Part shown: positions 53,080 to 62,477 of the stretch, in pieces
How positions within the stretch are numbered: position 1 is the first letter of the stretch
Layout: the number at the start of each line of letters is the position of its first letter
DNA from: Bacillota bacterium
GTDB lineage: Bacteria; Bacillota; Clostridia; Lachnospirales; Lachnospiraceae
Reading direction: 5' to 3'
Length of the DNA: 64,000 bases
Assembly: GCA_023409535.1 (NCBI GenBank)
Contig: JAEYGZ010000032.1
Coordinates: 8,843 to 72,842 of the forward strand
Notes under the pieces: generated by a model
What the model saw: the letters and a program-made list of their open reading frames with translations, nothing else
Told to the model about the DNA's origin: nothing
Database searches by the model: none
Position numbers and translations under genes: made by a program

Positions 53080-54006
53080 ATGTACCTTAATATAAACCGT
53101 GTGGAATACGTTATCACCAATCTTTGCACCGGACAGTGCAAGCATTGTTCGGTGGGTAATCGAATAAAGGATAAGGGGCACCTTCAGTATGAACGGATGA
53201 CGGAGGTATTATCGAAGCTGTGTGACCGTTATACCATCCATTCGGTTATGTGCTTCGGGGGAGAGCCGTTGCTGTATCCCAAGGAAGTGGAAGGTATAAT
53301 GAGAGAGGCGACAAGCTGTAATATACCCAAACGGCAGCTTATCACCAACGGTTACTTCAGTAAGAAGCAAGCTGTAATCAGTGATGTTGCTGCTTCTCTG
53401 AAGGATAGCGGGTTGAATGATATCCTGTTATCTGTGGATGCATTCCATCAGGAAACCATACCGTTAGAACCGGTATATGAGTTTGCCAGGCAGACCAGGG
53501 AACATAATCTGCCCATCCGGCTGCATCCGGCATGGGTGGTTGATCCGGAGCATGAGAATAAATATAACCGGAGAACCAGGCAGGTGTTGGACCGGTTTGA
53601 GGATCTGAAGTTTCCGCAATCCAAGGGTAATAATATATTTCCTTCAGGCAAAGCAATTGAATTCCTGTCGGAATACTTCCCTGCAAAGAGGATAGACCTG
53701 TCCATTCGCTGCGGGCAGGAGCCTTATAGCTCCAGACTCGATGATGTGAATACGATAAGTATAGCTCCGAACGGGGATGTATATGTATGCAGCTTTATCA
53801 TCGGTAATGTATATCGTGAGGATATTAATACCATCATTGACCGCTATAATCCATACGAGATCCCTGAGATGAAGGCTTTGCTTGATGACGGAATACAAGG
53901 ATTGATTGACTATGCCGCTTCAAAAGGAGTGACAATTGATTTGGCGGAGCATTATTCAATCTGTGGAATATGCAGAGCTCTTGTGGATAAGTTAGCGATT
54001 TTTTGA
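53080..54006 (+). CDS. Radical SAM protein with C-terminal cysteine cluster
   Basis: A 308-aa radical SAM enzyme. The N-terminal 4Fe-4S motif is CTGQCKHC (C16, C20, C23), i.e. CX3CX2C. It is followed by MCFGGEPLLYP (the GGE motif) and LSVDAFHQETI. Additional cysteines near the end (IRCGQEP, VYVCSFI, SICGICRA) suggest a second cluster of SPASM/twitch type, as in peptide- or cofactor-modifying enzymes. No precursor-peptide gene is evident in the surrounding few hundred bases. GGAGAAG lies before the ATG. It is the last gene of the five-gene run. Confidence 0.85.
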   Translation: MYLNINRVEYVITNLCTGQCKHCSVGNRIKDKGHLQYERMTEVLSKLCDRYTIHSVMCFGGEPLLYPKEVEGIMREATSCNIPKRQLITNGYFSKKQAVISDVAASLKDSGLNDILLSVDAFHQETIPLEPVYEFARQTREHNLPIRLHPAWVVDPEHENKYNRRTRQVLDRFEDLKFPQSKGNNIFPSGKAIEFLSEYFPAKRIDLSIRCGQEPYSSRLDDVNTISIAPNGDVYVCSFIIGNVYREDINTIIDRYNPYEIPEMKALLDDGIQGLIDYAASKGVTIDLAEHYSICGICRALVDKLAIF

Positions 54007-54178
54007 AAGCAGTGTGTATAACTATCAAAATCTTATACTAACCGGGAGGAGGACAGCCGCAGGGGGATCCTCTGTACCTTGGTGTTATCTATGAAAATGG
54101 TCTGAGTGCATGATAATTATATTCCTTTAACGGAAGGGGCATGTTATAATATAGCCACAGATTTAGGAGGTGTTCCAT

Positions 54179-54361
54179 ATGAGCGGAGCCAATCATTGCG
54201 AGAGCTGTTCTCATTATATTTATGATGAAGAATACGACTGCTATGAATGTCAGGTAAATCTTGATGAAGACGATATGGGACGTTTTTTAAGCAATTCCGT
54301 ATTTCACTGTCCGCATTTTCAATTTAATGATGAATATCAAATAGTACGAAAGCAAATATAG
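54179..54361 (+). CDS. Small cysteine-rich protein, DUF6472-like
   Basis: A 60-aa protein with CESCSHYIYDEEYDCYECQVNLDEDDM and a final CPHF, four or more cysteines in a zinc-ribbon-like pattern. Such short proteins are widespread in Lachnospiraceae (annotated DUF6472) with no known function. It starts behind AGGAGG with typical spacing. Confidence 0.75.
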   Translation: MSGANHCESCSHYIYDEEYDCYECQVNLDEDDMGRFLSNSVFHCPHFQFNDEYQIVRKQI

Positions 54362-54410
54362 CGGTTGTCAGAAATGTTCTAAGGATAAGCAGTTTTGAAA
54401 GGAAGCATGA

Positions 54411-54791
54411 ATGGAAGTAAAGGTATGTAAAAATTGCAGAAGACTTTTCCGATACATCCATGGACCGGAATTGTGTCCGGATTGCAGTAAGCTTGTAATA
54501 GAGAAGCGGGTAGCTCCGATCTCCGGCGAGAAAAAATCTCTGTTGAAGCCTCTGGTGCTGGAGGAGGAACAGAAGCTTGAGCAGATTAAGGAGTATATAC
54601 TGGCCAATCCCAAAGCGACAGTATCTCAGATTGCGGAAGTTCATAAGGTATCGGCAAGCAAAATATTTGAATGGATTCGGGAAGACCGCCTGGAATTTTC
54701 TGATGCTTCGCAGGATGCATGGTTTATGTGTGCAAAATGCGGGTCCAAAATTAAAAGCGGTGTATATTGCATTCACTGTAAACCAAGATAA
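54411..54791 (+). CDS. YvyF/TIGR03826-like zinc-finger protein
   Basis: A 126-aa protein with an N-terminal zinc knuckle (VCKNCRRLF...LCPDC), a central winged-helix-like part (EEQKLEQIKEYILANPKATVSQIAEVHKVSASKIFEWIREDRLEF) and a second C-terminal knuckle (MCAKCGSKIKSGVYCIHC). The layout matches YvyF, encoded near flagellar genes in Bacillus. No flagellar genes are in the window. GAAAGGAAG precedes the ATG. Confidence 0.75.
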   Translation: MEVKVCKNCRRLFRYIHGPELCPDCSKLVIEKRVAPISGEKKSLLKPLVLEEEQKLEQIKEYILANPKATVSQIAEVHKVSASKIFEWIREDRLEFSDASQDAWFMCAKCGSKIKSGVYCIHCKPR

Positions 54792-55151
54792 CGCAAGGAA
54801 ATAACATATACTATACAGACCGGAGAGATGCTTATGCGTCTCTCTCCTTATGTAAAAAGGAAATAATACCTAAAATATGATATTCATGTTATAATCTTAC
54901 TAAGAGAAATCATCCCATAAAGAATTCAGTATACAAATTTCATAGTTTGTGTTAATTTAGATAAGTATGATTACGAGTGAGCAGGAGGGAACCCCTTCAA
55001 ATATTATCAATGTAAATACTATGGTCTTTGAACGAAAGGGGAACGCGCCGTTTATGATCATTTACATAATTAAAATTTATGGACGTGAGGGAAACCCCTC
55101 CGCTATTTTAACAATTAAAATATTATAATTAATGAACGGAGGGGGATAATA
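54792..55151. other. Intergenic region with hairpins upstream of a small membrane protein
   Basis: No gene is supported. A weak hairpin near 54822-54847 may end the previous transcript. Further on, three short words of the type gaggGAAcCCC lie near 54983, 55038 and 55089, and the last of these can pair with the ribosome site of the next gene. Confidence 0.4.
55095..55144 (+). promoter_or_regulatory. Possible ribosome-site-sequestering hairpin
   Basis: CCCCTCCG (55095-55102) is the exact complement of CGGAGGGG (55137-55144), which includes the ribosome binding site of the next gene. The 34-base loop is AT-only. Pairing would hide the Shine-Dalgarno sequence. Confidence 0.4.
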
Positions 55152-55562
55152 ATGCTGTATCGACAAAATAGAAAAAGAACTTACAGCATCGCTCTGTTAT
55201 TGAGCATAACCTTCGTGTTGCAATTCTCCATAACACCCAATGCCTATACACATAATAACCGTTCAAATCAGAGTAATTATCAGCCCTTTACGCAATACGG
55301 CGAAGTCTATACCATAAAGGATTATACCGGGAGCGAGCTTCTAAGCAATACAGAAATCAACTATATTATGGTCAGAAATCTGAAGGATTTCCAGAGGTTT
55401 TTAAACCGGCCGTTTGATATCATTGTGCTCTCGATTTTTATATTTTGTATCTTACTGATTTATAGATCCTCCTATCACAAGAAAAGGAAGAGACGGCTGC
55501 CGGTAATGGCAGCTTCCTTAGGCGGACATGCTCCCCCGGTAAGGTTATTTTCCTGTTTATAG
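55152..55562 (+). CDS. Small exported protein with two hydrophobic segments
   Basis: A 136-aa protein with a signal-like helix (about 11-29), an extracellular middle of about 65 residues (NRSNQSNYQPFTQYGEVYTIKD...) and a second helix (about 89-108) followed by a basic tail (HKKRKRRLP). No family is recognised. It is closely followed by secD but likely has its own control, given the GGAGGGGG ribosome site that can be masked by pairing. Confidence 0.55.
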   Translation: MLYRQNRKRTYSIALLLSITFVLQFSITPNAYTHNNRSNQSNYQPFTQYGEVYTIKDYTGSELLSNTEINYIMVRNLKDFQRFLNRPFDIIVLSIFIFCILLIYRSSYHKKRKRRLPVMAASLGGHAPPVRLFSCL

Positions 55563-55591
55563 AAAGAAAAATATCAGAAAGGACAGTAAAA

Positions 55592-56848
55592 ATGAATAAG
55601 AAAAAGCCAGTATTTTTTATTGTATTAATAATTGCCATGCTTATGATATATATGGCTCGCTTTGGACTTGGCCCCATTAAGGGTGCTCCGGATATGCGAT
55701 TTGGTATTGATATTCGCGGTGGTGTAGAAGCCGCATTTCAGCCGGAGGGTCTTGACCGAAAGCCGACGGTGGATGAGCTTGAGGCTGCGAAGGCTATTAT
55801 TGAAACCCGTCTTGATTGGCAGAATATTATGGATCGTGAGGTTATTATCGATAAAGACAACGGCTATATTATTGTGCGTTTTCCTTGGAAAGCAGATGAG
55901 GCAGACTTCGATCCCGAGGCAGCAATTAAGGAATTGGGAGAGACAGCTCAGCTTACGTTCCAGGATTCAGACGGTAATGTTCTGCTGACGGGTGATCATG
56001 TGCTAAAGGCTGCTCCGGTGGCAGATCAGCAAACCAATTCCTATGTGGTAAGCCTGACCTTCGACGAAAAGGGTACCAAGCTGTTCAGCGATGCTACTGC
56101 TAAATTAGTTGGTAAACCAATCAATATCTACATGGACGAGAATCTGATTCAGTCTGCTAAAGTACAGACTCATATTACAGAAGGAAAAGCAGTAATCACA
56201 GGTATGGATGGCTATGATGAAGCAAAGGATTTATCCGATAAGATCAATTCCGGTGCACTTCCGTTCTCTATGATTACAAAGAACTATAACACGATTAGTC
56301 CCAGCCTTGGTGCAGGGGCCATGAATGTTATGGTTTTAGCCGGCATGACAGCGTTCACCATCATTTGTATATTCCTGATGTGCTACTATCGTGTTTGTGG
56401 TGTGGTTGCATGTATCTCCCTATCCATTCAGGTTGCGGGATCGATTCTGGCACTTTCCATACCGCAGATGACGCTGACCTTAGACGGTATTGCCGGTATT
56501 ATTCTTTCCATCGGTATGGGTGTCGATGCAAACGTTATTATCTCCGAGCGTATCAGTGAGGAAATCAAATCAGGAAAGAGCGTTGAATCCGCAATTGCAG
56601 CCGGTTTTACGAATGCATTCAGTTCCGTATTTGACGGTAATATTACAGTGCTTATTGTAGCGTTTATATTAATGGCGCTGGGTTCAGGAACTCTCCAATC
56701 CTTCGCATATACATTACTTGCAGGTATCGTATTTAATTTCGTTGCAGGTGTGACAGCGTCCCGGTTAATGGTTAGGTCTGTAAGCTCCTATAAATTTATG
56801 CGCAAGCCGGCATTCTATACCTGCTTATCAAGGAGGGTGACACTATGA
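55592..56848 (+). CDS. secD: Protein translocase subunit SecD
   Basis: A 418-aa SecD, which with SecF uses the ion gradient to pull exported proteins through SecYEG. There is an N-terminal helix, then the FGIDIRGGVEA motif, the extracellular P1 domain with TAQLTFQDSDGN, and a C-terminal six-helix RND-type half with ITLTLDGIAGIILSIGMGVDANVII-like residues and SVFDGNITVLI. The protein is shorter than the 600-aa proteobacterial form, as in clostridia. AGAAAGGAC precedes the ATG. Confidence 0.95.
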   Translation: MNKKKPVFFIVLIIAMLMIYMARFGLGPIKGAPDMRFGIDIRGGVEAAFQPEGLDRKPTVDELEAAKAIIETRLDWQNIMDREVIIDKDNGYIIVRFPWKADEADFDPEAAIKELGETAQLTFQDSDGNVLLTGDHVLKAAPVADQQTNSYVVSLTFDEKGTKLFSDATAKLVGKPINIYMDENLIQSAKVQTHITEGKAVITGMDGYDEAKDLSDKINSGALPFSMITKNYNTISPSLGAGAMNVMVLAGMTAFTIICIFLMCYYRVCGVVACISLSIQVAGSILALSIPQMTLTLDGIAGIILSIGMGVDANVIISERISEEIKSGKSVESAIAAGFTNAFSSVFDGNITVLIVAFILMALGSGTLQSFAYTLLAGIVFNFVAGVTASRLMVRSVSSYKFMRKPAFYTCLSRRVTL

Positions 56849-57885
56849 AAGATGTAAAGGATACAAAGAATTCAAAAATGAAAGAAATCGTAGTAACCCC
56901 GGAGATGTATAAGGAAAACCATATTATTGCATTTTACAAGAAACGTTATATTTTCTTTATTATCTCCGTATCTATTATGTTGATTGGCGTGATTATGGCA
57001 TTTGTTGACGGCGTGAAGCTGGATATCCAGTTCACGGGTGGTGCCATGCTGAAATATACCTATGTCGGAGAGATTGATGAGGACGCAGCAGGAGATTTTG
57101 CCGGTTCGCAGCTTGACCGGCCGGTATCCACACAGCTGGTAGAGGACATTGCGTCCGGCGAGAAGAAGCTGGTATTTAATATCGCCGGCAATTATGGTAT
57201 GAATGTTGAAGACCAGGATAATTTTAACAGTGAGTTAAAGAAAGCATTTCCTGATTCTGAATTAAAACTATCCGAATCCTCTATGGTTGAGCCTTTCTTT
57301 GGCAAGAAATTCTTAAAGAATGGAATTATCTCCATTCTGCTGGCAGGTGTACTGGTGCTGCTGTATGTATGGATTCGTTTCAAGATGATGGGCGGACTTT
57401 CCGCAGGTATCACAGCATTGATTGCATTGCTTCATGACTGCTTAATCGTATTCTTTACCTGCGTTATATTTAAGATACCGATCGGTGAGTCCTTTGTTGC
57501 GGTGGTACTCAGTATCATCGGTTATTCCATCAACGATACCATCGTTATTTATGACCGCATCAGAGAGAATGCCAAGCAATATATCGGTTATCCGGTGGAA
57601 GTTGTAACGGATCTGTCTATTTCCCAGTCCATGATGCGTTCCATTAACACCAACGTAGCCGTAATGATCAGTGTCAGCCTGGTATACATTTTAGCATTTG
57701 CAAACAGCATCAGCTCCATCCAGAGCTTTGCGCTTCCTATGGCGGTTGGTTCCATTAGCGGATGCTATTCCACCATCTGTATTGCCGGCCCCCTTTGGGT
57801 AATGTGGAAAAAGAGAAAGGCTAGCTCAATTCTCTTCGAGGAGCCTAAGAAGAAGGTCAATACCTATAAGCCTACAAGCTTCTAA
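56845..57885 (+). CDS. secF: Protein translocase subunit SecF
   Basis: A 346-aa SecF with six membrane helices. It shows KRYIFFIISVSIMLIGV, FVDGVKLDIQFTGGAMLKY, the GYSINDTIVIYDRIREN motif near the middle of the translocation domain and SINTNVAVMISV. Its ATG overlaps the secD stop by four bases (ATGA), the usual coupling. A strong terminator follows. Confidence 0.95.
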   Translation: MKDVKDTKNSKMKEIVVTPEMYKENHIIAFYKKRYIFFIISVSIMLIGVIMAFVDGVKLDIQFTGGAMLKYTYVGEIDEDAAGDFAGSQLDRPVSTQLVEDIASGEKKLVFNIAGNYGMNVEDQDNFNSELKKAFPDSELKLSESSMVEPFFGKKFLKNGIISILLAGVLVLLYVWIRFKMMGGLSAGITALIALLHDCLIVFFTCVIFKIPIGESFVAVVLSIIGYSINDTIVIYDRIRENAKQYIGYPVEVVTDLSISQSMMRSINTNVAVMISVSLVYILAFANSISSIQSFALPMAVGSISGCYSTICIAGPLWVMWKKRKASSILFEEPKKKVNTYKPTSF

Positions 57886-57926
57886 AAATAATTGATAAAG
57901 AATAAATAAAAGCCGACACACTAATA

Positions 57927-57968
57927 TTGAACAGCTCCCTGTGAAGTAAACAGGGAGCTGTTCAATTT
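57927..57968 (+). terminator. Intrinsic terminator after secF
   Basis: A perfect 16-bp stem (arms 57927-57942 and 57950-57965) with a 7-base loop, followed by TTT. It lies between the convergent secF and yyaC-like genes. Confidence 0.85.
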
Positions 57969-58016
57969 ATGTGCCGGCATTTTATTGCCGAACATTTTAT
58001 AAAGAATAATGCGGTA

Positions 58017-58601
58017 TTACGTCAGACTTGGCTGTTTCAACCGGCTGATACAATAGTTAATCCCAAGAAAGATAACATCGGCCATGCCCATAACAATATT
58101 CAGTCTGGTAGTCTGCAGCAGCATATGATCTGCCAGTCCGGAGAAGTTCACAATCCCTGTAATATAGACGTCACCCACAGCCGGCAGCTCTTTATCCACG
58201 CCGGCGCCCGGCTTTAACGGTCCCTCACCAAGTGTAATATATCCGATATGATCAGATCTGCCAAGGGAAGCATCAATTGCTATGATGAACGCATCATCAT
58301 GTGTCTGATTGATCATCGTAATCGTTTCCTTCAGGTTCTTAGCGTGGACCGGTTCTTCCAAAGTACCATAGACCTGATAATTATGGTGCTTTTTATATTT
58401 GGACAGCTTATATCCGATGAGAGGGCCGAGACTGTCTCCTGTTGCCCTGTCAGAACCGATGCATAGAAATATAATGGTCCGATTTAGTAGAACCTGTTCT
58501 CTGATTAATTCCATCAAGGAACAACCAAGTTCGTATGCTGTGCTTTTCTTTGAGGAGTCATAATAGGTAATCCCGCCTTTTTTTTTCAGGAAAATACTCA
58601 T
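58017..58601 (-). CDS. yyaC: Spore protease YyaC family protein
   Basis: A 194-aa protein of the YyaC family, related to the germination protease Gpr fold and present in spore formers. It shows FLCIGSDRATGDSLGPLIGYKL, GTLEEPVHAKNLKETI, FIIAIDASLGRSDHIGYITLGEGPLKPGAGVDKELPAVGD. The conserved Asp residues of the peptidase-like pocket are kept. It is convergent with secF. The 370 bases upstream (58602-58975) hold no other gene. Confidence 0.88.
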   Translation of the reverse strand: MSIFLKKKGGITYYDSSKKSTAYELGCSLMELIREQVLLNRTIIFLCIGSDRATGDSLGPLIGYKLSKYKKHHNYQVYGTLEEPVHAKNLKETITMINQTHDDAFIIAIDASLGRSDHIGYITLGEGPLKPGAGVDKELPAVGDVYITGIVNFSGLADHMLLQTTRLNIVMGMADVIFLGINYCISRLKQPSLT

Positions 58602-58975
58602 GCAAACACATACCTTTCATTTTGGTGCGTTTATTCATTTTTTCAATGTATTTAATCATATGAAAACGCTTAAATTAAGTATTACCAAAAATACGGATAA
58701 TAGACGCAGAAAACAAGGGAAATTCGGCTTTGGCAGGGCAAAATAGCATTTATTTCGGGAAAGAAACAGAGATTATTGAAAAAATCGAAGTATAAATAAC
58801 CGATTCGGCGCAGTTTAGGCAGAATAATGAGGATAATTTATGCCGGATCAGGAGCCTAATACGACAAAAGGCCTGTCCGCGATATGCTATCATTATCTAT
58901 ATTTAGGATAGAATGCTCTGCCGCCATGTGATTTTGGCGGTTAGGTATGTAATATATTGGATGGGAGTGAGTCAT

Positions 58976-60283
58976 GTGATTGAGAACATACACAGCAGTG
59001 ATGGCGCGGACAAAAACCCGAATCGGTTACAAGCTTCATTTAAAATGCCAAAGAACGTAAGGCAAATCGGAAAGAGCAATGCTACAAAGAAAATATATGT
59101 TGAGGATTATGTCATGACTTACGTAAAACAGCTGGTGGGCGGCGATTTTTCCAAATGCAGGGCTGCGGTGCTGGTGGGTCAGTGTATCAAATTAGATAAT
59201 TGCCGAAATATTTTCGTATCGGGAGCAGTGGAGGTAAGGGATGCGGATCCTGCTTCTGATCTTATATTTTCCAATGACAGTTGGACAAACATCTATGAAG
59301 AGATCAAGAAATATTTCGTAGAAACTGAGATTGTCGGCTGGTTCCTGGGAGGACCGGGGTATCTTTTGGAAGATAAGGAAAAGATTACAAAGCTGCATAT
59401 TGATAACTTTGCCGGACAGGATAAAGCGCTGCTGACCTATGACAATATGGAGAAGGAAGAGTCTTTTTTCAGCTTTGAGAATAACCGCCTGATGAAGTTG
59501 GAGGGCTATTACATATATTATGAGAAAAATGAAGAGATGCAGACCTATATGATTGATCATAGGGGAGTGGAAGCCCAGAGTATTGAAGCCAATTATGATG
59601 ACAAGGTCTCCAGAAACATCCGGGAGGTATTGCAGAATAAGAAAGAAATTCAGGAGGACAGCAAGAACGTAACCAGACTGATGTATGCTGCCGGGACACT
59701 TCTGGCGGTCATCGTGCTTGTAGTAGGCGCTGCCATACTCAATAACTATGACCAGATGAAAAGTATGCAGGATACTCTGAATCATCTGCAGGAGAATATG
59801 CAGGAGGTACAGTCCATCTTCACGGACGATGGGTCCTCGGATATAGATTCAAAGACGGCAGTCGTGAAAGGACAACCCTCGGACAGTACAGATGCATCTG
59901 CGGGGGAGGATGCGGCAAACAACCCGGAAAGCGACGGTTCAGGTGACGGCAGCCTGGATATTGAGGTAGCACCCGGAGATGTAAAGCCCATTGATCATGC
60001 CGGCAATCAGGAAAATAATCAAGGGAATGAGACAGGAGAGAATAACGAGGGTGATCCGGAGCCGGATTCCTCGCCGAATGAAGAATTGGCCGGAGAGGAC
60101 AATGAGGATGAGGATGTAGTACAGCAGCAGGTAAAGTATTATACGGTGAAATCAGGCGATACCCTGGCAGATATCAGCTACAAGCTGTATCAGACCTATA
60201 CAAAGGTTCAGCAGATTATGGATCTTAATGATATTGATGATCAGGATGTCATCTATATTGGGCAAAAGCTCATCGTTCCATAG
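58976..60283 (+). CDS. Membrane protein with C-terminal LysM domain
   Basis: A 435-aa single-pass protein. The N-terminal 240 residues (cytoplasmic) include VYVEDYVMTYVKQLVGG and AAVLVGQC plus VGWFLGGPGYLL, resembling a JAB/MPN-like fold common in Lachnospiraceae. A membrane helix (LMYAAGTLLAVIVLVVGAAIL) and an acidic Ser/Asn/Glu linker follow. A LysM motif closes the protein (YYTVKSGDTLADISYKLY...VYIGQKLIV-like end), for peptidoglycan binding. GTG was chosen as the start because GGGAGTG stands before it; upstream ATG codons lack a site. Confidence 0.8.
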   Translation: MIENIHSSDGADKNPNRLQASFKMPKNVRQIGKSNATKKIYVEDYVMTYVKQLVGGDFSKCRAAVLVGQCIKLDNCRNIFVSGAVEVRDADPASDLIFSNDSWTNIYEEIKKYFVETEIVGWFLGGPGYLLEDKEKITKLHIDNFAGQDKALLTYDNMEKEESFFSFENNRLMKLEGYYIYYEKNEEMQTYMIDHRGVEAQSIEANYDDKVSRNIREVLQNKKEIQEDSKNVTRLMYAAGTLLAVIVLVVGAAILNNYDQMKSMQDTLNHLQENMQEVQSIFTDDGSSDIDSKTAVVKGQPSDSTDASAGEDAANNPESDGSGDGSLDIEVAPGDVKPIDHAGNQENNQGNETGENNEGDPEPDSSPNEELAGEDNEDEDVVQQQVKYYTVKSGDTLADISYKLYQTYTKVQQIMDLNDIDDQDVIYIGQKLIVP

Positions 60284-60291
60284 TAGGAAAA

Positions 60292-60335
60292 AGGTGCTAT
60301 TCATAAGTGAACAACTTTTGAAAGCACCTGTTTTA
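60292..60335 (+). terminator. Hairpin terminator after the LysM gene
   Basis: AGGTGCT pairs with AGCACCT across a 24-base loop that contains a small TTCA/TGAA stem, then gttttatt. It is moderate in strength. Confidence 0.6.
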
Positions 60336-60449
60336 TTGCATCCGGGGAGGTATTCGCAACGATTTTCCACCTTTGTGATAAAAATAATAGGTGTCAAGCT
60401 TAGCGAAATGAGGTATAATCACTTTAAAGTAAACCATGGGGAGTTGGGT

Positions 60450-61622
60450 ATGGCGCAGGAAAATGGTGGACAATCTGTCAGGGATTACGGTAATCGTAAG
60501 AAGAGAGTGAAGCGAATCCGAAATGTTATAATAATCACGTTGGTACTTATCATAGCCGTCGGGGCGTCAGTCTATTTATATTACCTTTATAATAAAAGTT
60601 ATAAAAGCTTTGAGACCATCAGCTCCGTTGATAATGCAGCAGGGGGAGCCGCCAGGTATTTCAGCTATGGCAGCGCTGTTGTGAAGTATACCAAGGATGG
60701 TGCCACAGCCATTAATAAGGACGGCAAGCTGATCTGGAACGGCTCTTATGAGATGAATAATCCTGTCACAGACACCTGCGGGGATTATGTGGTGGTTGCT
60801 GATAAGGGCGGTACCTCGGTTGAGATCTTCGATGGTAAAGGTACGGCAGGCAGCATATCGGTACCCTATGATATCATAAAAGCAGAAGTTGCCAGTCAGG
60901 GTGTAGTTGCAGTGCTTATGGAAAATAAGAATGCAAATTATATCTATTTATATGATGTTGACGGCTCCGGCCTTGTTGAGCTGAAAACAAATGTTTCTGA
61001 AGATGGGTATCCGCTGGATATGAGCTTATCCAACGACGGTAAAAAACTAATCACCAATTATCTCACCGTCACAGGCGGAAAGCTTGCAAGTGCGGTAACC
61101 TTTTATAATTTTGGTGAAGTCGGTCAGAATTGGGTTGACAAAATTGTGGGGTTTAATAAATATGAGGATATTGTAGCACCCAGGGTTATATTCAATAACA
61201 ATAATACGGCGTGCCTGTTTAAAGATAATGCTCTCATGATATTCTCCTATAGTGAAAAACCAAGTGTCATTGCTGAGGAGAATTTTGAAAGTAAAATCCG
61301 CAGTATCTTTTACAGTGACAGCTATGTCGGTGTGGTTCTGGAACAGGGGGCACAGGGCTATAATCAGCTTATAGTGTACAGGCTTGACGGAAGGAAGGTT
61401 CTGGATAAAAAGCTGGATTATGACTTTACCAATATCTATATGTCAGGGGAAGAGATTATTATGAATGATAATACCTCCTGTGTTGTCTTAAAGCTGAATG
61501 GCAGTGTGAAGTTCAGCCAGACCTTTGATTCCAATATCGCGGCGATCTATCCGATCAATCAGTTGGATAAGTATTTCCTGATTAATGAAGATAAAATATC
61601 CCAGATATCGTTGGTAGAATAG
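60450..61622 (+). CDS. DUF5711 family membrane-anchored propeller protein
   Basis: A 390-aa protein with a basic N-terminus, one membrane helix (about 25-48) and an extracellular beta-propeller. Blades read YFSYGSAVVKYTKDGATAINKDGKLIWNGSYEM, YVVVADKGGTSVEIFDGKG, VAVLMENKNANYIYLYDVDGSG and so on, the DUF5711 pattern. The start is the ATG behind GGGGAG; the frame is open for 74 codons upstream, partly over the LysM gene, and that part is spurious. It is followed 78 bases later by a CvpA-like gene. Confidence 0.8.
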   Translation: MAQENGGQSVRDYGNRKKRVKRIRNVIIITLVLIIAVGASVYLYYLYNKSYKSFETISSVDNAAGGAARYFSYGSAVVKYTKDGATAINKDGKLIWNGSYEMNNPVTDTCGDYVVVADKGGTSVEIFDGKGTAGSISVPYDIIKAEVASQGVVAVLMENKNANYIYLYDVDGSGLVELKTNVSEDGYPLDMSLSNDGKKLITNYLTVTGGKLASAVTFYNFGEVGQNWVDKIVGFNKYEDIVAPRVIFNNNNTACLFKDNALMIFSYSEKPSVIAEENFESKIRSIFYSDSYVGVVLEQGAQGYNQLIVYRLDGRKVLDKKLDYDFTNIYMSGEEIIMNDNTSCVVLKLNGSVKFSQTFDSNIAAIYPINQLDKYFLINEDKISQISLVE

Positions 61623-61700
61623 CAGGAGAAGTAAAAAGCCTGGCGCAAAGATGCAGGTGCTGACACCGAATTTGGGTGCTTCGGCAGAATGGAGATTATT

Positions 61701-62393
61701 ATGAATTGGTTATTGGTGGTTGTATTGGTTATTATTTTGGGAAATGCTATTGTCGGGATGAGGGTTGGCCTGATTAAGACGGTGTTTTCTCTGGTATCAC
61801 TCCTGTTGGCAGTAATTCTGACCATATGGATCAGCCCTGTAGTGAAGGATTATCTGATGGGAAATGAGAAGATATATGAGAGCATTTCCAGTAAAGTTGT
61901 TAAGATGATTCCCTTTGGGGAGGAAGTGGCACAGGACGAGCAGACAGATGCCATTGACGGGATGAAGCTGCCTAAGTCCATCAAGGACAGTCTGATTAAG
62001 AATAATACGGCAGAGAACTATGAAGCGCTGGCTACAAACAGCTTCAAGGAGTATGTAAGCAATTACCTTACCGGTGTGATAATCAGTGCGATATCCTTTA
62101 TCGTAACCTTTATTGCAATACTCATTCTTCTTTGGGTGATCAGCATCGCGCTGGATTTGGTCAGCAAATTACCGTTCTTAAATTCTGTGAATAAGACTGC
62201 CGGTTTGATTGCCGGATTGGCACACGGATTGATTCTGGTGTGGTTGGGCTTTATTCTGCTTACCGTCTTCGGAAGCACCGAGCTTGGTCAGAAGATGCTG
62301 GAAATGATAGGAGAGAGTCAGATTCTCAGTATGATTTATAATAACAATTTTCTGCTGCAGTTTATTACCGGTATAACAAAGATCATCTTTTAG
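61701..62393 (+). CDS. CvpA family membrane protein
   Basis: A 230-aa protein with an N-terminal CvpA-like block (VGMRVGLIKTVFSLVSLLLAVILTIWISPVV), a polar extracellular middle and further helices (VIISAISFIVTFIAILILLWVI; TAGLIAGLAHGLILVWLGFILL). CvpA proteins are needed for colicin V export in E. coli and for envelope integrity in general. Start at ATG behind GGAG. Confidence 0.82.
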   Translation: MNWLLVVVLVIILGNAIVGMRVGLIKTVFSLVSLLLAVILTIWISPVVKDYLMGNEKIYESISSKVVKMIPFGEEVAQDEQTDAIDGMKLPKSIKDSLIKNNTAENYEALATNSFKEYVSNYLTGVIISAISFIVTFIAILILLWVISIALDLVSKLPFLNSVNKTAGLIAGLAHGLILVWLGFILLTVFGSTELGQKMLEMIGESQILSMIYNNNFLLQFITGITKIIF

Positions 62394-62477
62394 TACATAA
62401 AGGTGCTGCTGCATAATTTATGACAAGTTAATTAGCTTGCTAAATCATTATAAATTAATATACAGGAGGAGTTTAAA

